Assembly (NCBI GenBank): GCA_023150565.1
Contig: JAKLKR010000015.1
Location: 1 to 43,006 of the forward strand
Source: Planctomycetota bacterium
GTDB lineage: Bacteria > Planctomycetota > UBA11346
Direction of reading: 5' to 3'
Length of the DNA: 43,006 nt
Below are positions 9,573-18,211 of the stretch, one piece after another. The first letter of the stretch is position 1, and the number at the start of each line of letters is the position of its first letter. The notes under the pieces are model-generated. The model made no database searches. It was not told where the DNA came from and was given only the letters and a program-made list of their open reading frames with translations. Both the position numbers and the translations under genes were made by a program.

Positions 9573-11051
9573 TCAGACCCCCTCGATCAGCGCCGCCCCC
9601 GGGCATTCCAGGGTGAAGCGCGCCAGCAGGCGGCCGCCCTCGCGCACCAGTTCCAGATCCCGCGCCGGCTGCAGGCGGTCCTGGGCGCGCAGGTCGGCGA
9701 GCTGGCGCGGGGTGGGATAGGCGGGCGAGCCCAGGGCGCGCCAGCGCTCGACGATGTTGTTCTCGGCCGCACCGATGCGGAAGAGCTGCGCGTCCGCCAG
9801 GTGCGCCGGCAGCTCGACCTCGACCCAGCCGGTGTGCGGAGCGGCGTCGGGGGTCGGCGGGTAGCGCCACACCAGCACGCTCGCGCCCTGGGCGGTGGGG
9901 GTGGCAACCGCGCCTTCCAGCTCGTTGCCGCCCGCCACCGCCACCTGCTCCGTGCCCAGGCGGTGGAGCATGACGTGGGCGTTCCACGCCGGCTTGCGCA
10001 GGCCGTGCAGCGAGAGCATGCCGTAGTTGGCCTGGAACTCCGCCGACTGGTAGCCGCACTGGTCGTAGATGTCGGACAGGCTCCAGAAGGCGAAGGCGTC
10101 CGCCTCCTGCGACACCTCGCCCATGGTCTTGGCGATGAAGGCGGCCTCGAGCGCGGTCTCCTTGAGCGGATCGTGGGGGAACCACGAGCGCCCCCATTCG
10201 TTCCAGTGCACCTCGCCGGCGAAGCCGCGCTCGCTCAGCCGGCGGCGCAGGCCGCGCACCACCCCGGGGGCGAAGTGCGGGCTGTCCTTGACCTTGTGGC
10301 TGGCGGGGCCGTCGAAGGGCGAGAGCGGCTGCGACTCGCTGTCGTTGTTGTAGACATGGGTGATGTAGTAGTCGGGCGGGGTGCCGTCCCTGGTCGCGAA
10401 GTCGAGGAACTCGTCGAGCCATTCGCCGCGCGCGGTCGAGGGGCCGCCGAAACGCAGGTCGGGGTGCACCGATTTGACCGCCCGCCAGGTGGCCGACCAC
10501 AGGCGGAAGAACTCCTCCCGCCCGCCGCCGAAGAAGCAGCCCTTGAGATTGGGCTCGTTCCAGCATTCGAACCACCACGAGCGCACCTCGTCGAGGCCAT
10601 AGCGCGCGATGTGGTGGCGCAGGCCGCCGGCCACGAACTCGGCCCACTGGCGGGGATCGCGCGGCATGCCGGTACGGTTGCGGTCGGGCCAGCAGGCGGT
10701 CTCGTCGTCGGTGAAGTCGGCGGGCATGAAGCAGGTGGTGTAGATCGGCTTCAGCCCCAGCTCCATCAGGCCCTCCAGGCCGTAGTCCACCAGCTGCCAG
10801 TTGGCGCGCTTGGCCTTCTGCTCGGGCTTGAGCCGCCAGTCCGGCAGCTCGTAGCCCCACACCCGCATCTCGGGCGAATACATGGCGCAGGCGCGCACGA
10901 AGCGCACCCCCAGCTCGTCGCGCGCCATCGCCAGGTGCTGGCGCTGGTCGGCGCGCACCAGCCAGCGGAACTGGTCGACGTTGGCGATCGGCGCGAAGGT
11001 GTGGCGGAAGGGGGTGGCGGGGGCGGACCAGGCGGGGGTCAGGCGCAGCAT
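9573..11051 (-). CDS. GH39-family glycoside hydrolase (beta-xylosidase-like)
   Basis: A 492-residue (beta/alpha)8-barrel glycosidase of clan GH-A, most like family 39. The acid/base Glu is residue 166 in FECWNEPN and the likely nucleophile is Glu285 in HWNEWGRSW; both sit where GH39 enzymes have them. No signal peptide is visible, so it may act in the cytoplasm on imported oligosaccharides. The stop codon lies 4 bases from the stop of the convergent sigma-factor gene. The start is 125 bases from the divergent ECF gene at 11177. Substrate cannot be told from sequence. Confidence 0.85.
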   Translation of the reverse strand: MLRLTPAWSAPATPFRHTFAPIANVDQFRWLVRADQRQHLAMARDELGVRFVRACAMYSPEMRVWGYELPDWRLKPEQKAKRANWQLVDYGLEGLMELGLKPIYTTCFMPADFTDDETACWPDRNRTGMPRDPRQWAEFVAGGLRHHIARYGLDEVRSWWFECWNEPNLKGCFFGGGREEFFRLWSATWRAVKSVHPDLRFGGPSTARGEWLDEFLDFATRDGTPPDYYITHVYNNDSESQPLSPFDGPASHKVKDSPHFAPGVVRGLRRRLSERGFAGEVHWNEWGRSWFPHDPLKETALEAAFIAKTMGEVSQEADAFAFWSLSDIYDQCGYQSAEFQANYGMLSLHGLRKPAWNAHVMLHRLGTEQVAVAGGNELEGAVATPTAQGASVLVWRYPPTPDAAPHTGWVEVELPAHLADAQLFRIGAAENNIVERWRALGSPAYPTPRQLADLRAQDRLQPARDLELVREGGRLLARFTLECPGAALIEGV

Positions 11052-11131
11052 GACACAACGTTATACCATGCGCGCCCGCCGGCCAGGGCCAAGCTTCCCG
11101 GCGACCGCACCCGCCCCCCTTCCGAGCCGAC

Positions 11132-11158
11132 GGTTATAATTGCCTCCTAGCCGGTGTC
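11132..11158 (+). promoter_or_regulatory. Putative ECF-type promoter, site 1 (own sigma gene)
   Basis: GGTTAT at 11132-11137, 17 bases, then TGTC at 11155-11158, preceded by GCCGG like most other copies. It lies 18 bases upstream of the ECF sigma start at 11177, suggesting autoregulation. A TATAAT at 11135-11140 overlaps the -35 element and might also serve a housekeeping sigma factor. Confidence 0.7.
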
Positions 11159-11176
11159 ATTTACCAGGGGAAGCGC

Positions 11177-12724
11177 ATGGACAGGAATGCCGGCATCGAC
11201 CCTTCCTGCGACGACCGGCGACTGCTGCAGGCGTGGCTGGCAGATCGCGACGAGGCGGCCCTGACGGCGCTGCTGGCACGTCACCGGCCGGCGCTGGTGG
11301 GAATGGCCCGACGCATGCTCGCCGACGACCAGGCGGCCGACGATGTGGTGCAGGAGACCAGCATCAGCCTCTTCGACCATGCCGGCACCATCACCGGCTC
11401 AGTCGGCGCCTGGCTGCACCAGACCGCCCGCAACCTCGCCCTCAACCTCATCCGCAGCCAGGCCCGCCGCCGCCGCCACGAGGCGGAGACCGCGACCGGG
11501 CCGGCCCCTGCCGACCCGCCCCAGGCGGAGGCCGATGCCCACCTGCGCGCGCTGGTGGTCGATTGCGTCAACGCCCTGGCGCCGGCCGAACGCGACCTCA
11601 TCGTGGACGTCTTCTGGACCGGCCGCACCCAGCATGAGGTGGCGAAGGACCGGCGGGTGTCCCAGGCCGCGGTGCACAAGCGCGTGCATGCCGCCCTGGG
11701 CCGCCTGCGCCGGCAGCTGTCCCGGCGTGGCTGCGCCACCACCGCCGCCTCCCTGGCCGCGCTCCTCGCAGCGATGGCGGGCAACAACCTCGCCGCCGCC
11801 GAGAACGCCTGGCTGGCGGAGACGCCCCCGGCCAGCGGCCGTCAACTGGCGATCGCGGCGGCGGCGGCGGGGGCCGGTCTCGCCCTGGCCGGCTGGCTGG
11901 CCTGGGGCGCGATCACCGGTGCCGGGGAAAACCAAACCGGCAGAGGAAGACCGCCGCCCGGCCTCCTGCCCAGCGGATCCGTCGGGGAGCCGTCCCCGTC
12001 CGCCGTCCCCCGGCAGCGGGCGACCCAGGCCGCGGCCGCAGACGGGCCGGCCTCGCCCGCCCTCTCCCGGCCAGACCGGCCAATGACGGCAGCCGGCGCA
12101 GGATGGCAGCCCTGCCCGGGGCGCAGCTGGGGATACTGGCTGATCCCCTCGCCCCTGGGGCCGGAACGCCTGCAGCCGGAGGACGCCACCGGCATGATCA
12201 CCATCCGCGACGGGGACGATGGCGAGATCATCACCCTGCTGCCCCCTGCGCATGCCAGCATGGTGCTCGCCATCCCGCTGCAGCGGGACCCGGTCGACGG
12301 GGTGGTGGTGGCCCTGGAGGTCGGATCGCCGGCCATCCCCGCCGAGCGCGTCCGGCGGCAGATGGTCCTGGCCGGATCGCCTGGTCCGTCGCCCTCCCTG
12401 CTCTACTGGGCCGGGCTGGTGGACGATGATCCGATTTCCGTCCCCGCCAGCCTGCCGGCGCCAGAACTCATGGTCCTGGCAGGACAAGACACTCACGGCT
12501 ACGGCTTCACCCTCGGCGATACCGGGGTCCGCACCCACGGACTGGTCACGGTGGGGGGGCTGCGCCGCTCATTCCCGACCGGTACGATGGGATCCATGAC
12601 CCTCCCGCTGACGATACCCGCCGGGGGTGCGGTGCTGGCCCGGGTGCGGACACGGGCGATGGGCGCGACTGAACTGTCCTCGCTGCTCGCCACCCTGCCT
12701 CTGCCGCCGATCCTCGATCAATGA
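11177..12724 (+). CDS. ECF sigma factor with membrane helix and extracytoplasmic domain, copy 1
   Basis: 515 residues. Residues about 28-97 are sigma region 2 ([25 protein letters not shown]) and 127-182 are region 4 ([38 protein letters not shown]). One hydrophobic helix at about 223-246 is followed by a Pro/Ser-rich linker and a C-terminal domain (about 310-515) beginning GYWLIPSPLGPERLQPEDA. The gene at 15927 is a full-length paralogue, similar also in that terminal domain. By topology the terminal domain should face the outside and could sense a signal; this is inference. The ATG has an AGGGGAA ribosome binding site and a GGTTAT-type promoter just upstream. Confidence 0.85.
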   Translation: MDRNAGIDPSCDDRRLLQAWLADRDEAALTALLARHRPALVGMARRMLADDQAADDVVQETSISLFDHAGTITGSVGAWLHQTARNLALNLIRSQARRRRHEAETATGPAPADPPQAEADAHLRALVVDCVNALAPAERDLIVDVFWTGRTQHEVAKDRRVSQAAVHKRVHAALGRLRRQLSRRGCATTAASLAALLAAMAGNNLAAAENAWLAETPPASGRQLAIAAAAAGAGLALAGWLAWGAITGAGENQTGRGRPPPGLLPSGSVGEPSPSAVPRQRATQAAAADGPASPALSRPDRPMTAAGAGWQPCPGRSWGYWLIPSPLGPERLQPEDATGMITIRDGDDGEIITLLPPAHASMVLAIPLQRDPVDGVVVALEVGSPAIPAERVRRQMVLAGSPGPSPSLLYWAGLVDDDPISVPASLPAPELMVLAGQDTHGYGFTLGDTGVRTHGLVTVGGLRRSFPTGTMGSMTLPLTIPAGGAVLARVRTRAMGATELSSLLATLPLPPILDQ

Positions 12725-12900
12725 ACCCGGGACGGACTCCTCCTGGCGGGGGCGGGCGAGATCCCAGACCACCACTGCCGCGCCATCCTGGGCATGGCCG
12801 GCCCGGGTCGCCAGCCGCCCGCGTGGACTGGCGGCTGGGGAACGTCGATGCCGAGGGATGGGTGCGGCCGGCGTCCAGGATCCACTGCCTCCTCAACCAT
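12722..12900 (-). pseudogene. Decayed SAM methyltransferase, remnant of copy 1
   Basis: The intact paralogue at 18183-19037 begins [11 protein letters not shown] and starts 8 bases inside the end of its acyltransferase gene. Here an ATG at 12900 with the same 8-base overlap encodes MVEEAVDPGRRP. A second reading frame from 12787 reads [20 protein letters not shown], matching [20 protein letters not shown] of the intact gene. Around 160 codons between these blocks, including the SAM-binding motif, are missing and the frame is shifted. This is a deletion pseudogene, now abutting the end of the convergent sigma gene. Confidence 0.8.
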
Positions 12901-13795
12901 GCCCGACTCCATCCGCCGCACCGGATCCGGCAGCGACCGGATAGATGGCGAGCAGGGGATGGCGGGCCAGGGCCGGGCGCAGCCGTTCGGCGATGAGCCC
13001 GCCAAGGACCCTGGCCTCCGGCCTGACCAGGCCGGCCCGCGCCATCGGACGTCCAAGGCGGGACGGGGATCTGCGCCCCTTCCACTCGATGTCCGGGCCG
13101 ATGCGTGCGAAGGGGAATCCGGAGGAGCGCAGGATGGCACGTAGTCCCGCCTCAGACAGCACGTAGGCCCAGTCGATGCCTATGGCGACCATGGCGTGGG
13201 CGGCGACCAGGACCATGAAGCGGCCCAGACCGCGTCGATGAGGCCATTCCCGCCGCCAGGACTCGGGACTCAGCTCCCACGGGACCGGGCCGTCCGGACC
13301 GCCATGGCGCACCGCCGGAAGCACGCAGAACCGCGACGGCTCGACGCACCCCAGCCGCCGGACGGGGTCCTGTTCGACCATCCCGGGCAGCAGCATCGGG
13401 CAATGCCGCTCGAAGGGGAACGGAGCCAGCGGATCCAGGGGGTCGGCCAGCACCAGCCGGAAGGTCGCCACCGCCCTGCCCGAGGCCCGGTGGCGGAACA
13501 GGAACTGCACCGCCCGATCGTCGTCGGCATCGCACTCGCATCCGGTCGGATGGCTGCCGCCTGGCTCCCAGCCCAGCTCCCGGCAGTAGACCTCGTAGCG
13601 CAGGCGGAACGCCTCCTGCTCGGCCTGCGCCCCCGAAAGCACCTCGACTGCGAAGGTGTCGAGGATGTCGGGGCCGGGCAGCACCACCAGTTCAGGCAAT
13701 GGCGTGTCGGGGAACAAGCCGCTGGGGATGGCCCGATAGGCGACCACTGCATCCTGGCCGGGGTGTGAGTGGGGCGTGAGGCAGCGTCCGCTCAT
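12893..13795 (-). CDS. Acyltransferase, exosortase-associated / FeeM-like, copy 1
   Basis: 300 residues. RLRYEVYCRELGW (about 64-76), an acidic ECDADDD segment, RHRASGRAVATFRLVL, PFPFERHC and a later EPSRF (about 152-156), then FPFARIGPDIEWKGRRSP, follow the order I know from the PEP-CTERM/exosortase-system acyltransferases. These are related to AHL synthases and to N-acyl amino acid synthases such as FeeM. Such enzymes transfer a fatty acyl group from acyl-ACP or acyl-CoA to an amine. No exosortase or PEP-CTERM protein is in the window, so the acceptor here is unknown. The start overlaps the stop of the small upstream gene (ATGA). A paralogue lies at 19030-19929. Confidence 0.8.
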   Translation of the reverse strand: MSGRCLTPHSHPGQDAVVAYRAIPSGLFPDTPLPELVVLPGPDILDTFAVEVLSGAQAEQEAFRLRYEVYCRELGWEPGGSHPTGCECDADDDRAVQFLFRHRASGRAVATFRLVLADPLDPLAPFPFERHCPMLLPGMVEQDPVRRLGCVEPSRFCVLPAVRHGGPDGPVPWELSPESWRREWPHRRGLGRFMVLVAAHAMVAIGIDWAYVLSEAGLRAILRSSGFPFARIGPDIEWKGRRSPSRLGRPMARAGLVRPEARVLGGLIAERLRPALARHPLLAIYPVAAGSGAADGVGHG

Positions 13796-13977
13796 GGCGA
13801 TGGCCTTTCACCGGCATCGGGAGCGGCCGGGCGGATGCCGAGCCGCCGCAAGGCGCGCAGGACGACGGTGAACAGGATGCGTTCGCGGAGGGCCTGCGAC
13901 GCCCGCGCCCCCGCCCGGACCTGGCGTCCGCCACGGCCACGCCGCACCATCCGTCCAGCGCCTGCGCTGCGATCCAT
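13792..13977 (-). CDS. Small basic protein, copy 1, first gene of the acyltransferase operon
   Basis: 61 residues, strongly basic, with a conserved core RERILFTVVLRALRRLGIRP that forms a plausible amphipathic helix. It has no family I recognise. A paralogue of 59 residues (19926-20105) sits in the same place before the second acyltransferase, with the same ATGA overlap, which argues that both are real genes. It lacks the DSL serine of an acyl carrier protein, so it is not an ACP. A helper or membrane-surface role for the acyltransferase is possible but unproven. The ATG lies 8 bases after the TGTC of its promoter, implying a leaderless mRNA. Confidence 0.7.
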   Translation of the reverse strand: MDRSAGAGRMVRRGRGGRQVRAGARASQALRERILFTVVLRALRRLGIRPAAPDAGERPSP

Positions 13978-13985
13978 GGCCTACA

Positions 13986-14012
13986 GACACCGGTGGCGGG
14001 CAGACGATTACC
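13986..14012 (-). promoter_or_regulatory. Putative ECF-type promoter, site 2 (small protein/acyltransferase 1)
   Basis: On the minus strand: GGTAAT (14007-14012), 17 bases, TGTC (13986-13989), then 8 bases to the ATG at 13977. It is the only copy with GGTAAT instead of GGTTAT. The -10 side (CCGGTGTC) fits the group. Confidence 0.6.
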
Positions 14013-14051
14013 CGCAACTGGCCGGTGCGCTTGCCATGGCCCCGGACCGGG

Positions 14052-14078
14052 GGTTATCAGCCGGCCCGCGCCGGTGTC
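14052..14078 (+). promoter_or_regulatory. Putative ECF-type promoter, site 3 (flavoenzyme 1)
   Basis: GGTTAT at 14052-14057, 17 bases, TGTC at 14075-14078 within GCCGGTGTCAT, identical over 11 bases to the -10 side of site 1. It lies 26 bases before the flavoenzyme start at 14105, back to back with site 2. Confidence 0.7.
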
Positions 14079-14104
14079 ATGAGGTTGCCGTACAGGGAGC
14101 CCCC

Positions 14105-15745
14105 ATGGTCATCGACCGCCGCACCACGCTGGCCCGCCGCTGCACCGACATCGTCGGCGCCGAGCACGTATTGGCCGATGAGGGATCCCGCGACCGCTGG
14201 GCGCGCACCACCGGGCCGGCGGGCACCCGGCCGCTGCTGGTGGTGCGGCCGGCGGACGCCCTGGCGGTGTCGCGCGTGGTGGTCGCCGCCGCCACCGCCG
14301 GGATCGCGGTCCACACGGTGTCGCTCGGCCGCAACTGGGGTTATGGCGACGCCTGCGCCGCCTACGACGGCATGCTCCTGCTCGATCTTTCGCGCCTGGA
14401 CCGCATCCATGACGTCGACCTCGAACTCGGCACCGCCACCATCGGGCCGGGGGTGAGCCAGGGCAAGCTGGCCTCCTTCCTGGCCGCCAACGGCAGCGCC
14501 TGGATGGCCGACTGCACCGGCGCCGGCCCCGAGGCGAGCGTGATCGGCAACCTCGCCGACCGCGGCTTCGGCCACAGCGCCTACGGCGACCGCTTCGCCC
14601 ATTCCTGCGCCTACCAGGTGGTGCTCGCCGACGGCTCGGTGCACGACACCGGCTTCGCCGGCCTGCCCCGGGCCAAGGCCGCGACCGTCTACAAATGGGG
14701 CGTCGGGCCATCCCTCGACGGCCTCTTCACCCAGTCCAACCTCGGCATCATCACCCGCGCCACGGTCTGGCTCATGCCCCGGCCCGCCCGCCAGACCATG
14801 CTGCTGTTCAGCTCCGCGGAGGCCGACCAGGGCGGGGCGCTGGTGGAGGGGCTGCGCCAGCTGCGCCTGGAGGGCGTGCTCACCAGCACCGTCCACCTCT
14901 TCAACCGCATGCGCCTGCTCGGCGCCAGCGCCGCCTTCCCCTATGACTGCAGCGACGGCACCCGGCCGCTGGAGCTGTCCCATCCCGAACTGGTCGAGCG
15001 CATGTGCCGCCACCACCAGCTGCCGGCCTGGATCGCCTCCGCCAGCCTGGGCGGACCGGCAGCCCTGGTGCGCCCGGCCATCGCGCAGGTGCGGGCCCGG
15101 CTGCGCCAGGCGGGGTTCCGCGGACGCATCCTGGCCCTGGACCCGCTGCGCATGGGCCTGCTCGAAACCGCCGGACGCTGGTGGCCAGACCGCCTGGGCG
15201 GCGCCTCGTTCCGCGCCCGTCTGGCCAACCTGCGCATCATGTGGCGTCTGCTCGCCGGCGAGCCGGATGCGGATTCGGTCAAGGGCGGCGGCTGGCGCGG
15301 ACGGCGGGGTGCGCGCGGATCCGGCGATCCGCGCGACGGCGGCGCCGGCATGATCTGGGTCTCGCCCATCCTGCCCGCCACCGCGCGCTGCCTGGCCGAG
15401 GTCGACGCCATCGCCCGCACCGTGCTGCACCGCCACGGCTTCGAGCACCAGGCGACCTATTCCCTGGTCAACCCGCGGGCGCTATGCGCGGTGACCAGCA
15501 TCTGCTTCGATCGCGACGATCCCGCCCAGCGCGCCCGCGCCACCGCCTGCCACGATGAACTGGTGGATCTGCTCGCCACCGCCGGCTACTGCCCCTATCG
15601 CGGCGCGCCCATGACCCAGCGCCGGCTGTGGGACCACCCGGTCGCACCCTGGGACCTGATGCGGCGCATCAGCGCCGCCCTCGATCCCGAAGGCCTGCTG
15701 TCGCCCGGCCGCTACATCCCCGACCGGGCCCTGGCCCGGCCGTAG
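14105..15745 (+). CDS. FAD-linked oxidase of the VAO/4-cresol dehydrogenase type, copy 1
   Basis: 546 residues. The N-terminal FAD-binding half has VVRPADALAVSRVV, SLGRNWGYGDA (73-83) and a long conserved block LDRIHDVDLELGTATIGPGVSQGKL, followed by GNLADRGFGHSAYGDRFAH and KWGVGPSLDGLFTQSNLGIIT. This order and the RNWGYG motif are those of the vanillyl-alcohol oxidase / p-cresol methylhydroxylase flavoproteins, which oxidise para-substituted phenols. The C-terminal half (cap domain) ends with the typical ALDPEGLLSPGRY. Start chosen at 14105 for the CAGGGAG ribosome binding site and the promoter at 14052-14078. Substrate unknown; a phenolic compound such as a tyrosine derivative is inferred. 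Paralogue at 20188-21855. Confidence 0.85.
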   Translation: MVIDRRTTLARRCTDIVGAEHVLADEGSRDRWARTTGPAGTRPLLVVRPADALAVSRVVVAAATAGIAVHTVSLGRNWGYGDACAAYDGMLLLDLSRLDRIHDVDLELGTATIGPGVSQGKLASFLAANGSAWMADCTGAGPEASVIGNLADRGFGHSAYGDRFAHSCAYQVVLADGSVHDTGFAGLPRAKAATVYKWGVGPSLDGLFTQSNLGIITRATVWLMPRPARQTMLLFSSAEADQGGALVEGLRQLRLEGVLTSTVHLFNRMRLLGASAAFPYDCSDGTRPLELSHPELVERMCRHHQLPAWIASASLGGPAALVRPAIAQVRARLRQAGFRGRILALDPLRMGLLETAGRWWPDRLGGASFRARLANLRIMWRLLAGEPDADSVKGGGWRGRRGARGSGDPRDGGAGMIWVSPILPATARCLAEVDAIARTVLHRHGFEHQATYSLVNPRALCAVTSICFDRDDPAQRARATACHDELVDLLATAGYCPYRGAPMTQRRLWDHPVAPWDLMRRISAALDPEGLLSPGRYIPDRALARP

Positions 15746-15877
15746 CGTCCACCGCCAAGGCCGTGGCGCACACCAGGGATCGCAATCGGCATTGGCATAA
15801 GCTTATACCATCATCCCTTATCCCGCTCATCGCCCCGATCGGCTGGCGGCGTCTGGTTGACGGCGCCTGGAATCCGT

Positions 15878-15904
15878 GGTTATCATGACCCGAATGCCGG
15901 CGTC
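15878..15904 (+). promoter_or_regulatory. Putative ECF-type promoter, site 4 (own sigma gene, copy 2)
   Basis: GGTTAT at 15878-15883, 17 bases, CGTC at 15901-15904 preceded by GCCGG, 22 bases before the sigma start at 15927. It mirrors site 1, so both sigma copies look autoregulated. The upstream gap (15746-15877) contains a locally AT-rich stretch with a near-palindrome GGCATAAGCTTATACC around 15794-15809. Confidence 0.7.
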
Positions 15905-15926
15905 TTCGCTCAAAGGGGGTTCGCGC

Positions 15927-17465
15927 ATGGTCATCGAGGCGGAGGACGGCAGGTCCTGCGACGACCGGCACCTGCTGAGCACCTGGCTCGCCAGCCGGGA
16001 CGAGGCCGCCTTGACCACGCTGCTGGACCGCCACCGGCCGACCCTGCAGGGATCGGTGCGCCGCATCGTCCGCGACCACCAGGCGGCCGATGACGTGGTG
16101 CAGGAGACCTGCATCCGCCTGTGCGACCATGCCGACACCATCACCGGTTCGGTCGGCGCCTGGCTGCACCAGACCGCGCACCATCTCGCCCTCAGCCACA
16201 TCCGCAGCCAGGCCCGCCGCCGCCGGCGCGAGGCCGAGGCCGGGGCCGACTCCACCCCCCCCGATCAGCCCGAGGCGGAGCCTGACGCCCACCTGCGCGC
16301 ATTGGTGGTCGACTGCGTCAACGCCCTGACCCCGGCCGAACGCGACCTCATCGTGCGCGTCTTCTGGGATGGCCGCAGCCAGCGCGAGATGGCGAGCGAG
16401 CAGCGGGTCTCGCAGGTCGCCATCCACAAGCGCGTGCACGCCGCCCTCGGCCGCCTGCGCCAGCAGCTGTCGCGACGCGGCTGCTCCACCAGCGCGGCCG
16501 CCCTGGCGGCGGTCCTGGCGTCCATGGCCGGGGGCAGCCTCGCCGCCGCCGAGAACGCCTGGCTGACGGCGGCCCCCCCTGCCGGCAGCCGCTGGCTGGC
16601 GGGCATGGGCGCCGCGGCAGGGGCGGGGGCCGGCCTCGCCCTGGCCGGCTGGCTGGCCTGGAATCAGGGGGCCGGCCCCGCAGAGGCCCGCGACGACGGA
16701 AAGGGGTCGGAAGCCCCTCCCGCTGCGCACGCCGGCCTTCCCGGGCCTTCCCGCCGATCTGGGACGGATGGGGCGGTAGCGGCAGGCGGGGCCACAGCCC
16801 CCCTTCCCGACCAACCGCAGGCCCGGGTCGGTCCGGGTTCGGGATGGACGACCAGCCCAGGACGCGACTGGGGCTACTGGCTGATCGCCAGCCCGATGGG
16901 CCCGGAACGCCTGCAACCCGACGATGCCGCCGGCGTGGTCGCGATTCGCAGCGAGGACGGCGGCGACACCGTCATCCTGCGGCCGCCCGCCGGCACGCAC
17001 ATGCTGATCGCCATCCCCCTGCGGCACGACCCGGTCGATGGCGTGGTGGTGGCCCTGGAGGTCGGCCTGGCGGCCACCCCCGCCGTGCGCGACCGGCGCC
17101 TGCTGATCCTGGCCGGGGCGGCGCCCGCCCCGGCTTCCCTGCTCTACTGGGCCAGCCTGGCCGGCGACGACCCGCTGGCGGTTCCCGCCGGACTTCCTGG
17201 CCCGGAACTCAAGACGTTGAACGACCTGGATACGCAAGGCTACACCTTGACCGTCGGCGACACCGGGGTCCGCAGCCACGGGCTGGTCCCGGCTGGGATC
17301 CTGCACAGCGCCTTCCCGGCGCGGGAGATGGGATCCCTGGCCGTTCCGCTGACCGTCCCCGCCGAGGGCATGGCGCTGGGCCGGGTGCGAACCCGGGCGT
17401 TGGGCGCGGCCGAGGTGTCCACGTTGCGCGCCGCCCTGCCTCCGCCGCCAGTGCTCGAACAGTGA
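15927..17465 (+). CDS. ECF sigma factor with membrane helix and extracytoplasmic domain, copy 2
   Basis: 512 residues, paralogue of the 11177 gene throughout. Sigma region 2 ([32 protein letters not shown]) and region 4 ([38 protein letters not shown]) are followed by one hydrophobic helix (about 230-250) and the same C-terminal domain ([43 protein letters not shown]). An in-frame ATG at 15876 is rejected because it lies within the promoter; the ATG at 15927 has a GGGGG ribosome binding site and aligns with copy 1. The next gene starts 14 bases after its stop, so a prepilin-like gene shares the transcript. Confidence 0.85.
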   Translation: MVIEAEDGRSCDDRHLLSTWLASRDEAALTTLLDRHRPTLQGSVRRIVRDHQAADDVVQETCIRLCDHADTITGSVGAWLHQTAHHLALSHIRSQARRRRREAEAGADSTPPDQPEAEPDAHLRALVVDCVNALTPAERDLIVRVFWDGRSQREMASEQRVSQVAIHKRVHAALGRLRQQLSRRGCSTSAAALAAVLASMAGGSLAAAENAWLTAAPPAGSRWLAGMGAAAGAGAGLALAGWLAWNQGAGPAEARDDGKGSEAPPAAHAGLPGPSRRSGTDGAVAAGGATAPLPDQPQARVGPGSGWTTSPGRDWGYWLIASPMGPERLQPDDAAGVVAIRSEDGGDTVILRPPAGTHMLIAIPLRHDPVDGVVVALEVGLAATPAVRDRRLLILAGAAPAPASLLYWASLAGDDPLAVPAGLPGPELKTLNDLDTQGYTLTVGDTGVRSHGLVPAGILHSAFPAREMGSLAVPLTVPAEGMALGRVRTRALGAAEVSTLRAALPPPPVLEQ

Positions 17466-17479
17466 ACCGGGAATCAGCC

Positions 17480-18211
17480 ATGACTCCATCCACCGATACC
17501 CGCGCCTTCACCCTGATCGAACTGCTGGTGGTGATCGCCATCGTCGCGATCCTGGCCGGCATGCTGCTGCCGGCGGTGGCGATGGTGAAGGATGCCGCCC
17601 GCGGCTCCACCTGCCGCTCCCAGCTCGGCCAGATCGCGCTGGGGGTGACCGCCTATGCCATCGACTGGGAGGGCCGGCTGCCGGTGAGCTACGCCGACCT
17701 GCTCGCGCCCAAGCTCGCCTGGTCCGACGAGGCGCGGGTCGGCGACTACCTGGATGGGGCGACCACCAGCACGGGCGTCTTCCCTCTGAACACGCCCCAG
17801 ACCGGCCCCTGGCGCTGCCCGGCCGACCGCGGCCGCCAGGTATCCGGCACCCACACCACCCTCACCATCAGCTATGGGCTCAACCAGTCGCTCTGCCCCT
17901 ACGGCACCGCCGACATGGATGCCGGGGCGACGCTGGCGACCCTGGGCAGGACCTCGATCCTGATCCTGGCCGCGGACACCCAGGAGCTGCGCCTGGTCCC
18001 CTACCGCACCGAGACCGATGGAACCGGCGACCAGCGCCGGACGGTGGGCTGGTCGGAACCCGACGCTGCCCAGAGCCCCTACAACACCTTCGCCCGGCAC
18101 GGCCGGGGGGTGAACCTCGCCTTCGCCGACGGGCACGTGCAGAACGTCCAGGCGCTGAAGGAGGCGCTGGTGCAGAAGTCGATCATCTACCGAAGAACCG
18201 ACATGAAGTGA
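17480..18211 (+). CDS. Type II secretion/prepilin-like protein with H-X9-DG motif
   Basis: 243 residues. The N terminus has a prepilin cleavage/methylation signal ([23 protein letters not shown], about 10-32), though the residue before the cleavage-site Phe is Ala rather than the usual Gly. The C-terminal [15 protein letters not shown] is the H-X9-DG motif of pseudopilin-like proteins that are greatly expanded in Planctomycetes, Verrucomicrobia and Lentisphaerae. [11 protein letters not shown] also fits that family. It follows the copy 2 sigma gene by 14 bases, so the ECF promoter may drive it. Its end overlaps the convergent methyltransferase gene by 29 bases. Confidence 0.85.
   Translation: MTPSTDTRAFTLIELLVVIAIVAILAGMLLPAVAMVKDAARGSTCRSQLGQIALGVTAYAIDWEGRLPVSYADLLAPKLAWSDEARVGDYLDGATTSTGVFPLNTPQTGPWRCPADRGRQVSGTHTTLTISYGLNQSLCPYGTADMDAGATLATLGRTSILILAADTQELRLVPYRTETDGTGDQRRTVGWSEPDAAQSPYNTFARHGRGVNLAFADGHVQNVQALKEALVQKSIIYRRTDMK

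Noticed and set aside
11049..11090. TGTC next to the GH39 start as another copy of the ECF-type promoter
   Set aside because: No GGTTAT lies 17 bases upstream of it on the minus strand, and the TGTC touches the start codon.
13792..13977. The small basic protein as an acyl carrier protein for the acyltransferase
   Set aside because: It is strongly basic and lacks the DSL phosphopantetheine serine and the acidic helices of ACPs.
15876..15926. Upstream in-frame ATG for ECF sigma copy 2
   Set aside because: It lies inside the GGTTAT/CGTC promoter, lacks a ribosome binding site, and the extra 17 residues have no counterpart in copy 1.
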